NCBI GenBank assembly: GCA_017999985.1
Contig: JAGNKU010000014.1
Location: 1-64,000, forward strand
From: Phycisphaerae bacterium
Lineage (GTDB): Bacteria; Planctomycetota; Phycisphaerae; UBA1845; Fen-1342
DNA: 64,000 nt
Direction of reading: 5' to 3'
The notes under the pieces were generated by a model that was not told the DNA's origin, did no database searches, and saw nothing but the letters and a program-made list of their open reading frames with translations. A program made the position numbers and the translations under genes. Each line of letters begins with the position of its first letter. Position 1 is the first letter of the stretch. Below, one piece after another: positions 18,695 through 27,120 of the stretch.

Positions 18695-20173
18695 TCATTC
18701 AAAACGGATGTCGTCGAGGTAGACGACCGCGCCGTGCGGGTTCAGGTCCCAGTTTGCATCCCAGCCGAAGCCGCCGATGATGTGTCGGAGGTCGGCGCCG
18801 CGCACGTCGAGCTCGTAGGCACGCCACGTTTCGTCGAGCCGACAGAGCTTGCTGCGCGGGTAGGCGAGTGAATCGCCATACGGGCCGTCGATGCCGCCGA
18901 CGGTGAATTTCACGCGGCAGGGACTGTCGGCGCGGGCCCAGAAGACCAGGCGGCGATAGCCGGTGAGGTTGTAGCCGCCGTCGGCGTAGCGCGCTTCACG
19001 GCCCCAGTTCTGATCCGGGTGCAACCAGCGGAGCGACGCCCAGCGGCAGGGTGGGCCGTAGTTGCACGTGTGCGGGCCGCGGCCCTTGTTCTCATAGACG
19101 ATGCGGATGCAGGTGCGGCCGGTGTGCGGGTTGGTGGTCCACTGTTCGTCGATCTGTACGTCGCCGCAGTCGCCGTCGAGGCCGCTTGGTGAGTAGTGGT
19201 TCTCGGCGTCGGCGCAATCGCGATAGATGTGGAAGGGTGCGCTGCGCGTGGAGGTCGGGGCGCGCGACGTGGGCGAGTCCGCCGCAGGCGCTGTGTCCGG
19301 CGCGGCGGGTGGAAATGGCTGGCGGGCCAGCACCTTGGGTTGGCGGTCGGCGTCGAATAGCCCCCAGTGCGGCTCGAATGGACGCCAGGTTTTCCAGGGT
19401 TGATCGAAGCCTTCGAAATACGCGAAGAACACGGGCGCGCGGGCGAGTTGGGTGTAGTACTCGGCCTGGTGTTCCGCGCTGAGCTGGCCGGCTGGATCAC
19501 GCGCGGTTGGCAGGCCGACTTCCTTGAACCAGATGAAGCGGCCGCTGCGGGCGAGGTCGTCGTAGGCGCCGCGTGTCCACCGGAGCGCGGACGCGGGTTC
19601 GTGGCGGCCGTGGAAGAACGGATGCGCGTTGGGGAAGACCCAGTCGCCGAGCTGAAGGATCTCGTCGTCGAGGTAGTCGTCGATCTCCTCGGTCGTTGTC
19701 ACGGGCTTGCCGGTCGCAGAGCGCATCTCGTTGAGCGCGGTACGCAGTTCCGCGAGTGTGTAACGCCGGCCGATACCTTCGTTGCCGACGCAGAGGCCGA
19801 GCACGAGCGGATGACGCGCGGCCGTCTTGGCATTCGCGATTTCCTCGGCGAGCCTGAAATCCCAGACACCGACGATGACGCCGCGAAAACCGGCGGCCGC
19901 CGCTTGCGAAACGGTCTCGCGGCCCTGTACGCCGGCGGAACCATAGGTGATGAGGCCGGTGAAGCCGGCTTTGCGCAGGGTGTCAAGGTCGGCGCGGATG
20001 CTCTCGGCGGTCGGTTGCTGGAGCAGGTCCGGATTGACGCCGGTGGGGGTGTAGCAGACCCAGACGAGCTGGCGTACCTGGGCTTGCCACTCGGCGGAGA
20101 CGCCGGGCGGGGCGGAGGAAGCGGTGACTGACGCGAACATGGTCGCGCTCAGAATTGCCATGATCGACGTCAT
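18695..20173 (-). CDS. GH17-type hydrolase with C-terminal carbohydrate-binding domain
   Basis: Secreted or anchored glycoside hydrolase, about 492 residues, with a hydrophobic N-terminus (IMAILSATMFASVTASS). The (beta/alpha)8 domain (about 30-310) shows LCVGNEG with Glu132 as probable acid/base and IWFKEVGLP with Glu218 as probable nucleophile. FAYFEGFDQPWKTW is a late-strand motif shared with the next gene's EAFDEPWKGG. After a Ser/Thr/Pro linker, residues 340-492 form a beta-rich domain (LVFWARADSPCRVKFTVGG; AVVYLDDIRFE) like galactose-binding or CBM-type modules. GH17 enzymes act on beta-1,3-glucans, which fits the operon. ATG 20161 is another possible start. Exact specificity is unknown. 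Confidence 0.82.
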   Translation of the reverse strand: MTSIMAILSATMFASVTASSAPPGVSAEWQAQVRQLVWVCYTPTGVNPDLLQQPTAESIRADLDTLRKAGFTGLITYGSAGVQGRETVSQAAAAGFRGVIVGVWDFRLAEEIANAKTAARHPLVLGLCVGNEGIGRRYTLAELRTALNEMRSATGKPVTTTEEIDDYLDDEILQLGDWVFPNAHPFFHGRHEPASALRWTRGAYDDLARSGRFIWFKEVGLPTARDPAGQLSAEHQAEYYTQLARAPVFFAYFEGFDQPWKTWRPFEPHWGLFDADRQPKVLARQPFPPAAPDTAPAADSPTSRAPTSTRSAPFHIYRDCADAENHYSPSGLDGDCGDVQIDEQWTTNPHTGRTCIRIVYENKGRGPHTCNYGPPCRWASLRWLHPDQNWGREARYADGGYNLTGYRRLVFWARADSPCRVKFTVGGIDGPYGDSLAYPRSKLCRLDETWRAYELDVRGADLRHIIGGFGWDANWDLNPHGAVVYLDDIRFE

Positions 20174-20207
20174 GCGGAGCGCCTGGTCGTGACTGGCCCG
20201 TTGCACG

Positions 20208-21176
20208 TCATTGCAGGGCGGCCTTGGGTGTGCGATCGGCCCGGTAGAGGCCCCAGTGCTTTTCGACATCGTCGGGGTGCTCACCGCCTTTCCACGGCTC
20301 GTCGAAGGCCTCGAAATAGAAGCTCGGGATGCGCTCCTGCGTCGTCCATGCGCGGAATTGCTCGTAGAAGACGCGCTGTTCCTGTTCGCCGGGCGTGCCC
20401 TGGATCAAGGTGGCCTGGTCGCCGGCGGTGTGCTTGCAGGTGGCCCAGCCGGCTTCGCCGAGGACGAGCGGGACGCCCGGGTGCTGCGCGGCGACGGCGG
20501 CGTACTGCTCTTGGGTGAACGCGAGCGCGCGGTCGAGTGTTTGGCCGTTCCACATGGCGTAGGCGTGAAGAGTGATGAAGTCGATCTCGTCGGCGATACG
20601 CTGGCTCTCCGGCGTCAGCCAGAAGCGGAAGTCGTCGGCGGTGGTGATGGGGACTCCGGTACTGGCGCGGGCCTGTCGCAGGTAGCCGATCAGCACGTCC
20701 GCGGCGACCTTGTGCGCAGACCAGAAGACCTGTGTCTCGTTGCCGACGCTGATCGCGCACACGATGTCGGGGAAACGCGTGGCCAGGTCGATCGCCGCCT
20801 GCAACTCAGCCTGGTTGGCCTCCACGGCTGCGGGCGTGTCTTCGGGTTCGATCCAGGCACCGACCATCAGACGCAGGTCGGGGTGCTCCTGGTGCATGAG
20901 CTCAGCAACGGTTTGAGCGGAGCCGCGGGCGCCGTACATGCGCAGCAGGCGCCAGTGGGCGGCCATGAGGCGCAGGTCTTCGGCGAGTTGCGCGCGTGTG
21001 GGCTGCACGCCCGCCGGATGCTGGCCAGCGCGATAAGGCCCGTAGGCGATGCCGGCCCCGGACCAGGCGGTGTGCGGAGGCAAGCGCAAGGGGCGCCGCG
21101 CGACGGTCGGCGGGTCGGAGGACGCAGCACACGAGGCGAACAGCAACAGGCAGAGCGTCGCCCAAGGAGTCTTCAT
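20208..21176 (-). CDS. GH17-type beta-1,3-glucanase-like lipoprotein
   Basis: First gene of the glucan operon, 322 residues. The N-terminus (MKTPWATLCLLLFASC) is a lipoprotein signal, so the enzyme should sit at the cell surface or in the periplasm. The GH17 barrel opens with GAGIAYGPYRAGQHP and RLLRMYGARG, has VGNETQ with Glu147 (acid/base) and LVLGEAGWATCK with Glu241 (nucleophile), and closes with SFYFEAFDEPWKGG. Length and motif order fit GH17 exo- or transglycosylase-type enzymes. GGAG lies 7 nt before the start. A candidate promoter is at 21320-21348. Confidence 0.87.
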   Translation of the reverse strand: MKTPWATLCLLLFASCAASSDPPTVARRPLRLPPHTAWSGAGIAYGPYRAGQHPAGVQPTRAQLAEDLRLMAAHWRLLRMYGARGSAQTVAELMHQEHPDLRLMVGAWIEPEDTPAAVEANQAELQAAIDLATRFPDIVCAISVGNETQVFWSAHKVAADVLIGYLRQARASTGVPITTADDFRFWLTPESQRIADEIDFITLHAYAMWNGQTLDRALAFTQEQYAAVAAQHPGVPLVLGEAGWATCKHTAGDQATLIQGTPGEQEQRVFYEQFRAWTTQERIPSFYFEAFDEPWKGGEHPDDVEKHWGLYRADRTPKAALQ

Positions 21177-21319
21177 GGGCTGCTCCGTCCGGCGGCTGCC
21201 ATGTCGTTGGCGCGCGTCCCAGTATCTGGTGTCTGTAAGTGTAGTGTTGCCGACGGCATAGTCTGGTGTTACGCAAGGGACGGCAATGACGTCACGTGGG
21301 ACAACACGGTCTTCTTTGC

Positions 21320-21351
21320 ATTCTACGGGTGCATTGTGGAAAGTGCAATGC
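21320..21351 (-). promoter_or_regulatory. Candidate promoter and overlapping dyad for the glucan operon
   Basis: On the minus strand TTGCAC (21348-21343), 17-nt spacer, TAGAAT (21325-21320). The inverted repeat GCATTG-N9-CAATGC (21331-21351) covers the -35 box and half the spacer, a place where a bound repressor would block polymerase. The predicted leader is about 137 nt. The rest of the 542-nt divergent region holds the dyad at 21503 and the lacI promoter; 21352-21500 shows nothing I recognise. Confidence 0.45.
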
Positions 21352-21502
21352 GCTTGAGAAGCGGCCGCGGAAACGATATGCGCGAGCGGCCAGCGCGCCG
21401 TCGTGGCGAGGCAGGTGGATCGGCGCTACGCCGGGTGGCGCGTCGGGCGGGCCGCTAGCGAGCGGGATCGAGAAGGTGTGCGGGGAAGCCAGCAGCGGGT
21501 TA

Positions 21503-21515
21503 TGAAACAGTTTCA
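21503..21515. promoter_or_regulatory. Candidate LacI-family operator palindrome
   Basis: TGAAAC-A-GTTTCA, a 13-nt palindrome around one central base, about 100 nt before the lacI promoter. Its architecture equals that of TGCAAC-A-GTTGCA at 38574-38586 downstream of the GH16 promoter. Confidence 0.45.
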
Positions 21516-21612
21516 GGGCCGCTGCGGAGCGGTGGGGGCAAGGTGGCGGCCCTTGGCAGTCTTTCTCTAAGTATTTATGGGACATTATGTTGAGACTACT
21601 GAGACTTTTTCG

Positions 21613-21641
21613 TTGACATCGGGGGGCGTGTGGCGTAATCT
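21613..21641 (+). promoter_or_regulatory. Candidate sigma-70 promoter of lacI-type gene
   Basis: Perfect TTGACA (21613-21618), 17-nt spacer, TAATCT (21636-21641), which keeps the key T, A and last T. It is preceded by the direct repeat TGAGACT-AC-TGAGACT (21591-21606). Transcription would start near 21648, just before the TTGCAG array. Confidence 0.6.
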
Positions 21642-21654
21642 GAAGTCTGAAAAA

Positions 21655-21708
21655 GTTGCAGGAACACTTGCAGAAAGAGTTGCAGACACATTTGCAGGCC
21701 CGTTGCAG
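21655..21708 (+). repeat. Five TTGCAG units with 12-nt period in the lacI leader
   Basis: TTGCAG occurs at 21656, 21668, 21680, 21692 and 21703 (steps 12, 12, 12, 11). The first, third and fifth are GTTGCA half-sites. The array lies between the predicted transcription start and the lacI ATG. It is also open in the lacI frame, where it would encode Leu-Gln every four residues. Confidence 0.8.
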
Positions 21709-21718
21709 TGGAGTGCGT

Positions 21719-22780
21719 ATGCCGTCCATTCGCAAGATTGCCGAGCAGGCGGGGGTTTCGATCAGCACGGTCTCGCGGGCGCTGAACAACGAGGGGTTGG
21801 TCAGTCCCGAGACACGCAAGCTGATTCTCTCGATCGCGAACCGGAATGGCTATGTAGCCAAAATGGGGCGCCGCATCACTACGAACGTGGCTCTGGCATT
21901 TACGCAGGAAATCACCGTGGCACATGCATTTGACTCCGCGGTGCTGGCTGGGGTGATGCGCGGGCTCGATGAGGGGCGCTTCAATCTGGTCTTGCTCAAC
22001 ATGCAGCGCGACAAGGAGGTGGGCGAGAACTACACGCAGTTCTTCATGCGCAAGGGCGTGCGCGGTGTCCTGCTGCGCACAACGCTGGATTCGCGCATGG
22101 TCTGCCAGGCCATCGCGGACGAGGGCTTCCCGCACGTCGTCATCAGCGAGCGGATCAGTACGCCGCGCGTGAACTACGTCGACTGCGATTCGAAGGCGGA
22201 CACGATTCGGGCGATGAACTACCTGGTGTCGCTCGGCCACCGCCGGATCGCGTTCGCGCTGCATACGGTGCCGGACCAGGATCACGCAGACCGGCTGGAG
22301 GGTTATCGCGAGGGGCTGGCACGGAACGAGCTGCCCTTCGACGAAAACCTGGTGCTGCGGCATCGCAACGGGCTGGCCGGGGGCGAGACGGTGATGGAGG
22401 TCGCGATGAGCATGCGGCCGCGGCCGACGGCGATCTTCTTCGCGGACCCGCTGCTGGCGATCGGGGCGGTGAACAAGGCCCATATGCTGGGTGTGCGGAT
22501 CCCCCAGGACATGTCGATCGTGGGGTTCGACGACACGAACATCCGGCACAGCGTGTATCCGCCGTTGACGGCCGTCTGTCAGGACGCGACCACGCTGGGG
22601 TTTGAGGCGGCCTTGTGGCTGACGCGCGTGCTGACGGGGGCGGTCCGGGGCAACTTGCGGAAGACGATCGCGACGTCGTTTGAGGTGAACCAGTCCACCG
22701 GCCCGGCGCCGACGGACGTGGCGGAGCCGGTAGCGTTGAGCGGCCGGCGGACACGGGCAGCGGCGCGGCCTGCGCCATAG
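21719..22780 (+). CDS. LacI-family transcriptional regulator
   Basis: Regulator of 353 residues. The N-terminal HTH is textbook Lac[21 protein letters not shown], then [20 protein letters not shown] as hinge approach. The periplasmic-binding-protein-like effector domain follows ([79 protein letters not shown]). It is divergent from the beta-glucan operon, so it is probably the local regulator responding to a glucan sugar (inference). ATG 21719 is chosen because GGAG lies 5 nt upstream. A TTG at 21656 would add 21 residues from the repeat array. The C-terminal tail of about 35 residues is Pro/Ala/Arg-rich and probably disordered. Confidence 0.95.
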   Translation: MPSIRKIAEQAGVSISTVSRALNNEGLVSPETRKLILSIANRNGYVAKMGRRITTNVALAFTQEITVAHAFDSAVLAGVMRGLDEGRFNLVLLNMQRDKEVGENYTQFFMRKGVRGVLLRTTLDSRMVCQAIADEGFPHVVISERISTPRVNYVDCDSKADTIRAMNYLVSLGHRRIAFALHTVPDQDHADRLEGYREGLARNELPFDENLVLRHRNGLAGGETVMEVAMSMRPRPTAIFFADPLLAIGAVNKAHMLGVRIPQDMSIVGFDDTNIRHSVYPPLTAVCQDATTLGFEAALWLTRVLTGAVRGNLRKTIATSFEVNQSTGPAPTDVAEPVALSGRRTRAAARPAP

Positions 22781-22782
22781 AA

Positions 22783-23895
22783 GTGAGAACAGCGATGCGA
22801 ATGATGCGACAGGGTGCTGGTCAGCCAGGCGCGGGGCGCGCGACAGGCCGCGCGCGGGCGGCGTTTACGTTGATCGAACTGCTCGTGGTGGTGGCGATCA
22901 TCGCGCTGCTCATCTCGATCCTGCTGCCGGCGCTGGGCGGAGCGCGCAACCAGGCGCGCCTGGTCAAGTGCCTGGCAAACCTGCGCGCGACCGGCGAGGC
23001 GGCCATGGTGGTCGTGGCAGAGAACGGGCGTTTCCCGCTCGCGACCGACGAGATCGGGATCGCGGCGGCGGACCCGGGGCGCACGCGCTACGCATACTCC
23101 GAAGGGGAATTGCTGGCCTGGCCGGTCGCCGTGGCGCGCGGCGCGAGCATCCGCTACGGCACCAACTGGGACTGGGGCGTGCGGGCCACGTCGTACGCGG
23201 ACGCGCTGGCGAGCCGCGATCGGATGGCGATCGACCTGCCGATGGTCACCTGTCCGGCGGACATGGTCGGGATTGCCACGCCGTACTACCCCGGCAACTG
23301 GAACGGCAGCGACGGGTTGAAGGGCGCCGGGGATCCGGCCCATCCGCGGCCGAGCGCGGCGAACATGTCGTACTGGGGGCGGCTGAGCTATGGGATCAAC
23401 GAGGACGTGACCGGGGCGGAGGTGTGGTGGAGCAACGGTCCGGCCTGCTGGCGTGCCGGCAAGCTGCCGAGCGGCGACTGCGTGGATTGCTGGGGCGAAT
23501 TTGGTTACCCGCCCATGCACCCATGCGGCAACGCGGACTACGGCAAGCGGCTGCGCGGGAATCTGGACAAAGTGTACCGGCCGGGCGACGTGGGGCTGCT
23601 CTTCGAGTGCGGGCCGGATGTCGAGAACGTGGAAGCGTCGGGCCGGGCGAACCTGGTACTCAGTGCCGGGCAGAACAACGGTCCGTATTTGAGCGATTTT
23701 CTGAACTGGACGTGGGAAACCCACGCGCCGCGCATGCCGAGCGTGCGCCATCAGAAGTGGGTGTCGAACGTGCTGTTCACGGATATGCATGGGGCGACGA
23801 TCCGGCCGGGGCCCATCAACCCCACGACCGGGATGCCCAAGAGCTTCACGCCGCAAGTGCGGGTGTCGCCGTACCCGCCGGCGGAGTGCCCATAG
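22783..23895 (+). CDS. Type II secretion pseudopilin-like protein (DUF1559-like)
   Basis: Large pseudopilin of about 370 residues beginning 2 nt after lacI. A basic leader is followed by the class III signal [20 protein letters not shown], with Ala and not Gly at the processing position -1, then [23 protein letters not shown], as in the abundant planctomycete DUF1559-type proteins. The globular part has many Trp, Tyr and Cys residues. Near the end stands [16 protein letters not shown], a variant of the H-X9-DG motif. It should be processed by a prepilin peptidase and sit in the envelope. Its role is unknown; its position between the regulator and secreted glucanases suggests surface display or capture of glucan. 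Starts at 22795 or 22801 are also possible. Confidence 0.85.
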   Translation: MRTAMRMMRQGAGQPGAGRATGRARAAFTLIELLVVVAIIALLISILLPALGGARNQARLVKCLANLRATGEAAMVVVAENGRFPLATDEIGIAAADPGRTRYAYSEGELLAWPVAVARGASIRYGTNWDWGVRATSYADALASRDRMAIDLPMVTCPADMVGIATPYYPGNWNGSDGLKGAGDPAHPRPSAANMSYWGRLSYGINEDVTGAEVWWSNGPACWRAGKLPSGDCVDCWGEFGYPPMHPCGNADYGKRLRGNLDKVYRPGDVGLLFECGPDVENVEASGRANLVLSAGQNNGPYLSDFLNWTWETHAPRMPSVRHQKWVSNVLFTDMHGATIRPGPINPTTGMPKSFTPQVRVSPYPPAECP

Positions 23896-24008
23896 CGCAG
23901 CGCGCGGCGCGGGAGCGGTTCCCGGCCGCGAAGGAGGATAGGTGAAGCGCGTCTGGTCGGGCGTGCCGACGGTCACGCGGCTTCCGGAAGGGTAAGGAGG
24001 GCATCCTG

Positions 24009-24638
24009 ATGATGCTCGTGAATTGGCGTGTGGTGACGGTGGTGACGCTGCTGGCGTTCGCGTCGGTCGCGTCGGCGAACCTGGTGACGAACCCGGGATT
24101 CGAGGACGTGAATCCGGAAGGCAAGCCGGTCGGCTGGGACAACTGGGGCCTGACGTGGAGTGTGGACGCCACGCACGCGCAGGTCACGCAGCCCCCGATC
24201 GAGGGCAGCCGGATGGAGTTCATCATGGGGCCCTTCTGGGGGTTCCCCTATGCGAACTCCGGCATCGTCCAGACGATCCCGGCGGGCGTCGGTGAGACAT
24301 TCACGCTCAGCGCCTACAGCTACGCGACCTCGCTGATGCCGATGACCAACGGCGGGTTCGCGGTCGCCAAGATTGAGTTCTGGGACGCGACGCAGACGGT
24401 GATCGGCTTCAATGAAGTGATCATCGGCAACGAGAGCACGGTCCAGGACCAGTGGCAGCTCTACACGGTCAGCGCCGTGGCGCCGGCGGGCACCGTTGCC
24501 GTGCGGCCGGTGTTCATGTTCCTGCAGGCGAATGGGAATGACAGCACGGGCGCGGTCTACGTGGACGCGGTGAACTTCGTGCCGGAGCCGGCCAGCCTGC
24601 TGTTGCTGGCGGCGCTGGCGGTGCTGCGGCGGCGCTAG
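24009..24638 (+). CDS. PEP-CTERM protein with CBM4/9-like domain
   Basis: Exported protein, 209 residues: signal peptide (VVTVVTLLAFASVASA), a single beta-sandwich starting NLVTNPGFEDVNPEGKPVGW and ending DSTGAVYVDAVNFV, and the C-terminal sorting tag VPEPASLLLLAALAVLRRR. The sandwich resembles family 4/9 carbohydrate-binding modules, so glucan binding is plausible. The PEP-CTERM tag predicts exosortase handling and surface or matrix localisation. AAGGAGG lies 8 nt before the start. It shares the AVAPAGTVAVRP / AVAPAETVEARI strand pattern with the GH16 gene downstream. Confidence 0.88.
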   Translation: MMLVNWRVVTVVTLLAFASVASANLVTNPGFEDVNPEGKPVGWDNWGLTWSVDATHAQVTQPPIEGSRMEFIMGPFWGFPYANSGIVQTIPAGVGETFTLSAYSYATSLMPMTNGGFAVAKIEFWDATQTVIGFNEVIIGNESTVQDQWQLYTVSAVAPAGTVAVRPVFMFLQANGNDSTGAVYVDAVNFVPEPASLLLLAALAVLRRR

Positions 24639-24765
24639 GCGCCTGACGCGGCTGGGAGATGGTCCTGGGACGCGGCCGGTCGGAGGTCGCTGCCCCACGC
24701 TGGGAAGTTCTGCATGGCCGCCGCCAGGCGGCCACAGGACGGCTGTTACCCGTACGGAACTGCCA

Positions 24766-27024
24766 ATGCCGTCTGGCAGAGCGTTGAATCTGACGACTCT
24801 GGTGCGCGCCGCGGCCAGTTTGTGCGTGCTGGCCGCGGGTGCGTCCCGCGCGAGCGCGGCGTTGCTGAATCCCGGCTTCGAGCAGGGCAGCACGCTCATC
24901 TCGTGGAGCACATTCAACAACGTGAGCTCGAACGTCGCGGTCGCGACGACCACGCCGCACGGCGGCACCCGTGTCTGCAAGGTCTCCGGCGGGTACAACG
25001 GCAACCCGAACTGGTCGGGCCTGTACCAGAACCTGCCCGCGTTCGCGGGACAGATCTGGGAAGCGGGGGCGTGGGTGCGGCACAACACGGGCAACGCGCT
25101 GACGGGAACGGGCAACAGCCTGCGGATGAAGATCGAGTTCTATCGGGTCGCGGGCGGGCAGCATGGCGGCGCCGCTTTCCTGGACGAAACGGAGCTCGTG
25201 TCGCTGGACGGCAGCACGGTGCGGGACGTGTGGCTGCAACGGACCGTGCAGGCCGTGGCGCCGGCGGAGACGGTCGAGGCGCGGATCGCATTTGTGTTCA
25301 TGCAGAGCGGCAACGCGCCGGGCGCGGCGCTGATCGACGATGTGACGTTTGCGACGGTCGCCGGCCCGCAGACGGACTGGACGCTGATCTGGCAGGATGA
25401 ATTCGACGGATCCACTGTCGACACGACGAAATGGCGCGTGGAAAACCTGCATCTGAACAAGAACAACGAGCTCCAGTACTACGCCCCGGACGAGGTGTAC
25501 ATTCAAAGCGGCGAGCTGGTGCTGCGCAGCCGCCAGCGGTACTACTGCGGGTACGACGACGACGGTCATTGGGGCTGCTATAACTACACGTCGGGTTTGG
25601 TCGAGACGCGCGACCGCTTCGCGACGGGCTACGGACGGATCGAGGTGCGAGCGAAGCTGCCGTCAACGAAAGGGATCTGGCCGGCGCACTGGATGATGCC
25701 GGACGCCGGAGGCTGGCCGCCCGAGATCGACATCATGGAGCTGCTCGGCCACGAGCCGACACGCGTGTACATGAGCCACCATTGGGGGACGTGGCCGGAC
25801 GTGCAGACGGACACGGGCAGCTATGTAGGGCCGGATTTCTCCCAGGATTATCACGTCTTCGCAGTGGAGTGGTTCCCGGACCGGCTGGACTGGTACGTGG
25901 ATGATCTGCTCTGCTACCGCAGCACGATCGCCGTTCCACAGGAGCCGTTCTACATCATCCTGAACACGGCGGTGGGCGGGAACTGGCCGGGCAACCCGGA
26001 CGGCACGACGGTCTTCCCGCAGCATCACCGCATCGATTATGTGCGGGTCTATGTGCCCGCGGACCCCGGGCAGGCGACGGTGGCGGTGGCCGATGGTACG
26101 TCTGCGAGCGCGACGGCCGATGGAAGCGTGGAGCCGGACGAGTACGTCGGGGCCGTGAACGGGATTAACGCGGGCCTGGGCGATCGGATCGGGGAGAATT
26201 CGGTTTTCCACATTGACTCGCGTGCTGACGGTCGGCTGAATCTGGCGTTCGAGGCGGCCAATGCGTGGCCGACGGATGGCGCGACCGGCGTCGTGGTGTA
26301 TGTCGATTCGCGCGCGGGCGGCTGGGCGGCGACGGCGGATCTGCACGATGTCGGCACGCTGGCGCGGCGGCTGGTGTCCGGGCGGGGGTTGAATGGGGCG
26401 CGCGCGGACCTGTACTTCGCGCCGGGCTTCCGGCCGGACTACGCCATCTGCTTCGAGCCCAACCAGGTTTCGATCTTTGAGCTGCACGCGACGACGCACA
26501 CGCTGGTGAACGGGGCGCTGCTGGGGGCGGAAATCGACCTGCTGGGCGGCGCGGATGTGCGATATCGCATCGACGATGGCGGCCAAGGTGGGCGAATACG
26601 CGAATTCGAGGCTCGGCTGGCACACTTTGCGGTGCCGCAGGGCGGGAGCTTCCGGCTCATCGCGACGCTGCTCAATGGCGACACGGCGTTCCGGGCGAAC
26701 GAGTTCGTCGGCGTCGCGCCGGGCAATGCGTGGGACGGGTATTACAACCCGGGCCAGACGCCGGTGTTGCTGAAGACGGGTGATTTCCTGGAGTTCGAAT
26801 CGGCGGCGCGCTACGGCGATGCCGACGGCGACGGGGATGTGGATGCCGCGGACATCGCGGTGTTTGTGGAGTGTCTCGGCGGCCCCGGGGCGATGCCGGC
26901 TCCGCCGGCGCCGCTCGACGCGGACAGTTGTCTGAACAGCTTCGACGTGGACAGCGATGGCGACAGTGATCTCGCGGACTATGCGGCCCTGCAGCCGGAA
27001 GCAGGCAGTCCGCCTGGAGATTGA
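24766..27024 (+). CDS. GH16 laminarinase-like enzyme with CBM and dockerin-like domain
   Basis: Secreted multidomain hydrolase, 752 residues. A signal peptide is followed by a CBM4/9-like sandwich (about 32-200, LLNPGFEQGSTLISW). The GH16 domain (205-430) starts LIWQDEFDGSTVDTTKW and has the catalytic PPEIDIMEL (Glu320, Asp322, Glu325), GIWPAHWMM and FYIILNTAVGGNWPG, typical of endo-beta-1,3-glucanases. Residues 440-690 form another beta-rich domain of DOMON-like appearance (RLNLAFEAANAWP; IDSRAGGW). The C-terminus carries a dockerin-like EF-hand pair (DADGDGDVDAADIAVFV; DVDSDGDSDLADYAAL). It should degrade laminarin-like glucan outside the cell. No clear Shine-Dalgarno precedes ATG 24766, so the start is less sure. 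Confidence 0.92.
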   Translation: MPSGRALNLTTLVRAAASLCVLAAGASRASAALLNPGFEQGSTLISWSTFNNVSSNVAVATTTPHGGTRVCKVSGGYNGNPNWSGLYQNLPAFAGQIWEAGAWVRHNTGNALTGTGNSLRMKIEFYRVAGGQHGGAAFLDETELVSLDGSTVRDVWLQRTVQAVAPAETVEARIAFVFMQSGNAPGAALIDDVTFATVAGPQTDWTLIWQDEFDGSTVDTTKWRVENLHLNKNNELQYYAPDEVYIQSGELVLRSRQRYYCGYDDDGHWGCYNYTSGLVETRDRFATGYGRIEVRAKLPSTKGIWPAHWMMPDAGGWPPEIDIMELLGHEPTRVYMSHHWGTWPDVQTDTGSYVGPDFSQDYHVFAVEWFPDRLDWYVDDLLCYRSTIAVPQEPFYIILNTAVGGNWPGNPDGTTVFPQHHRIDYVRVYVPADPGQATVAVADGTSASATADGSVEPDEYVGAVNGINAGLGDRIGENSVFHIDSRADGRLNLAFEAANAWPTDGATGVVVYVDSRAGGWAATADLHDVGTLARRLVSGRGLNGARADLYFAPGFRPDYAICFEPNQVSIFELHATTHTLVNGALLGAEIDLLGGADVRYRIDDGGQGGRIREFEARLAHFAVPQGGSFRLIATLLNGDTAFRANEFVGVAPGNAWDGYYNPGQTPVLLKTGDFLEFESAARYGDADGDGDVDAADIAVFVECLGGPGAMPAPPAPLDADSCLNSFDVDSDGDSDLADYAALQPEAGSPPGD

Positions 27025-27120
27025 TCCAGCGTGGCCGGGATCGGATCGGCAGCGCAGCGAGAGTTGGGACAAGAACCGCCCGGCGGATTAGCGCGGGCAG
27101 GCAAGACAGGAGTGGTGAAC

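Noticed and set aside
21655-21708. CRISPR-like array
   Set aside because: Units are 6 nt with 12-nt period, far too short for repeats and spacers, and no cas genes are present.
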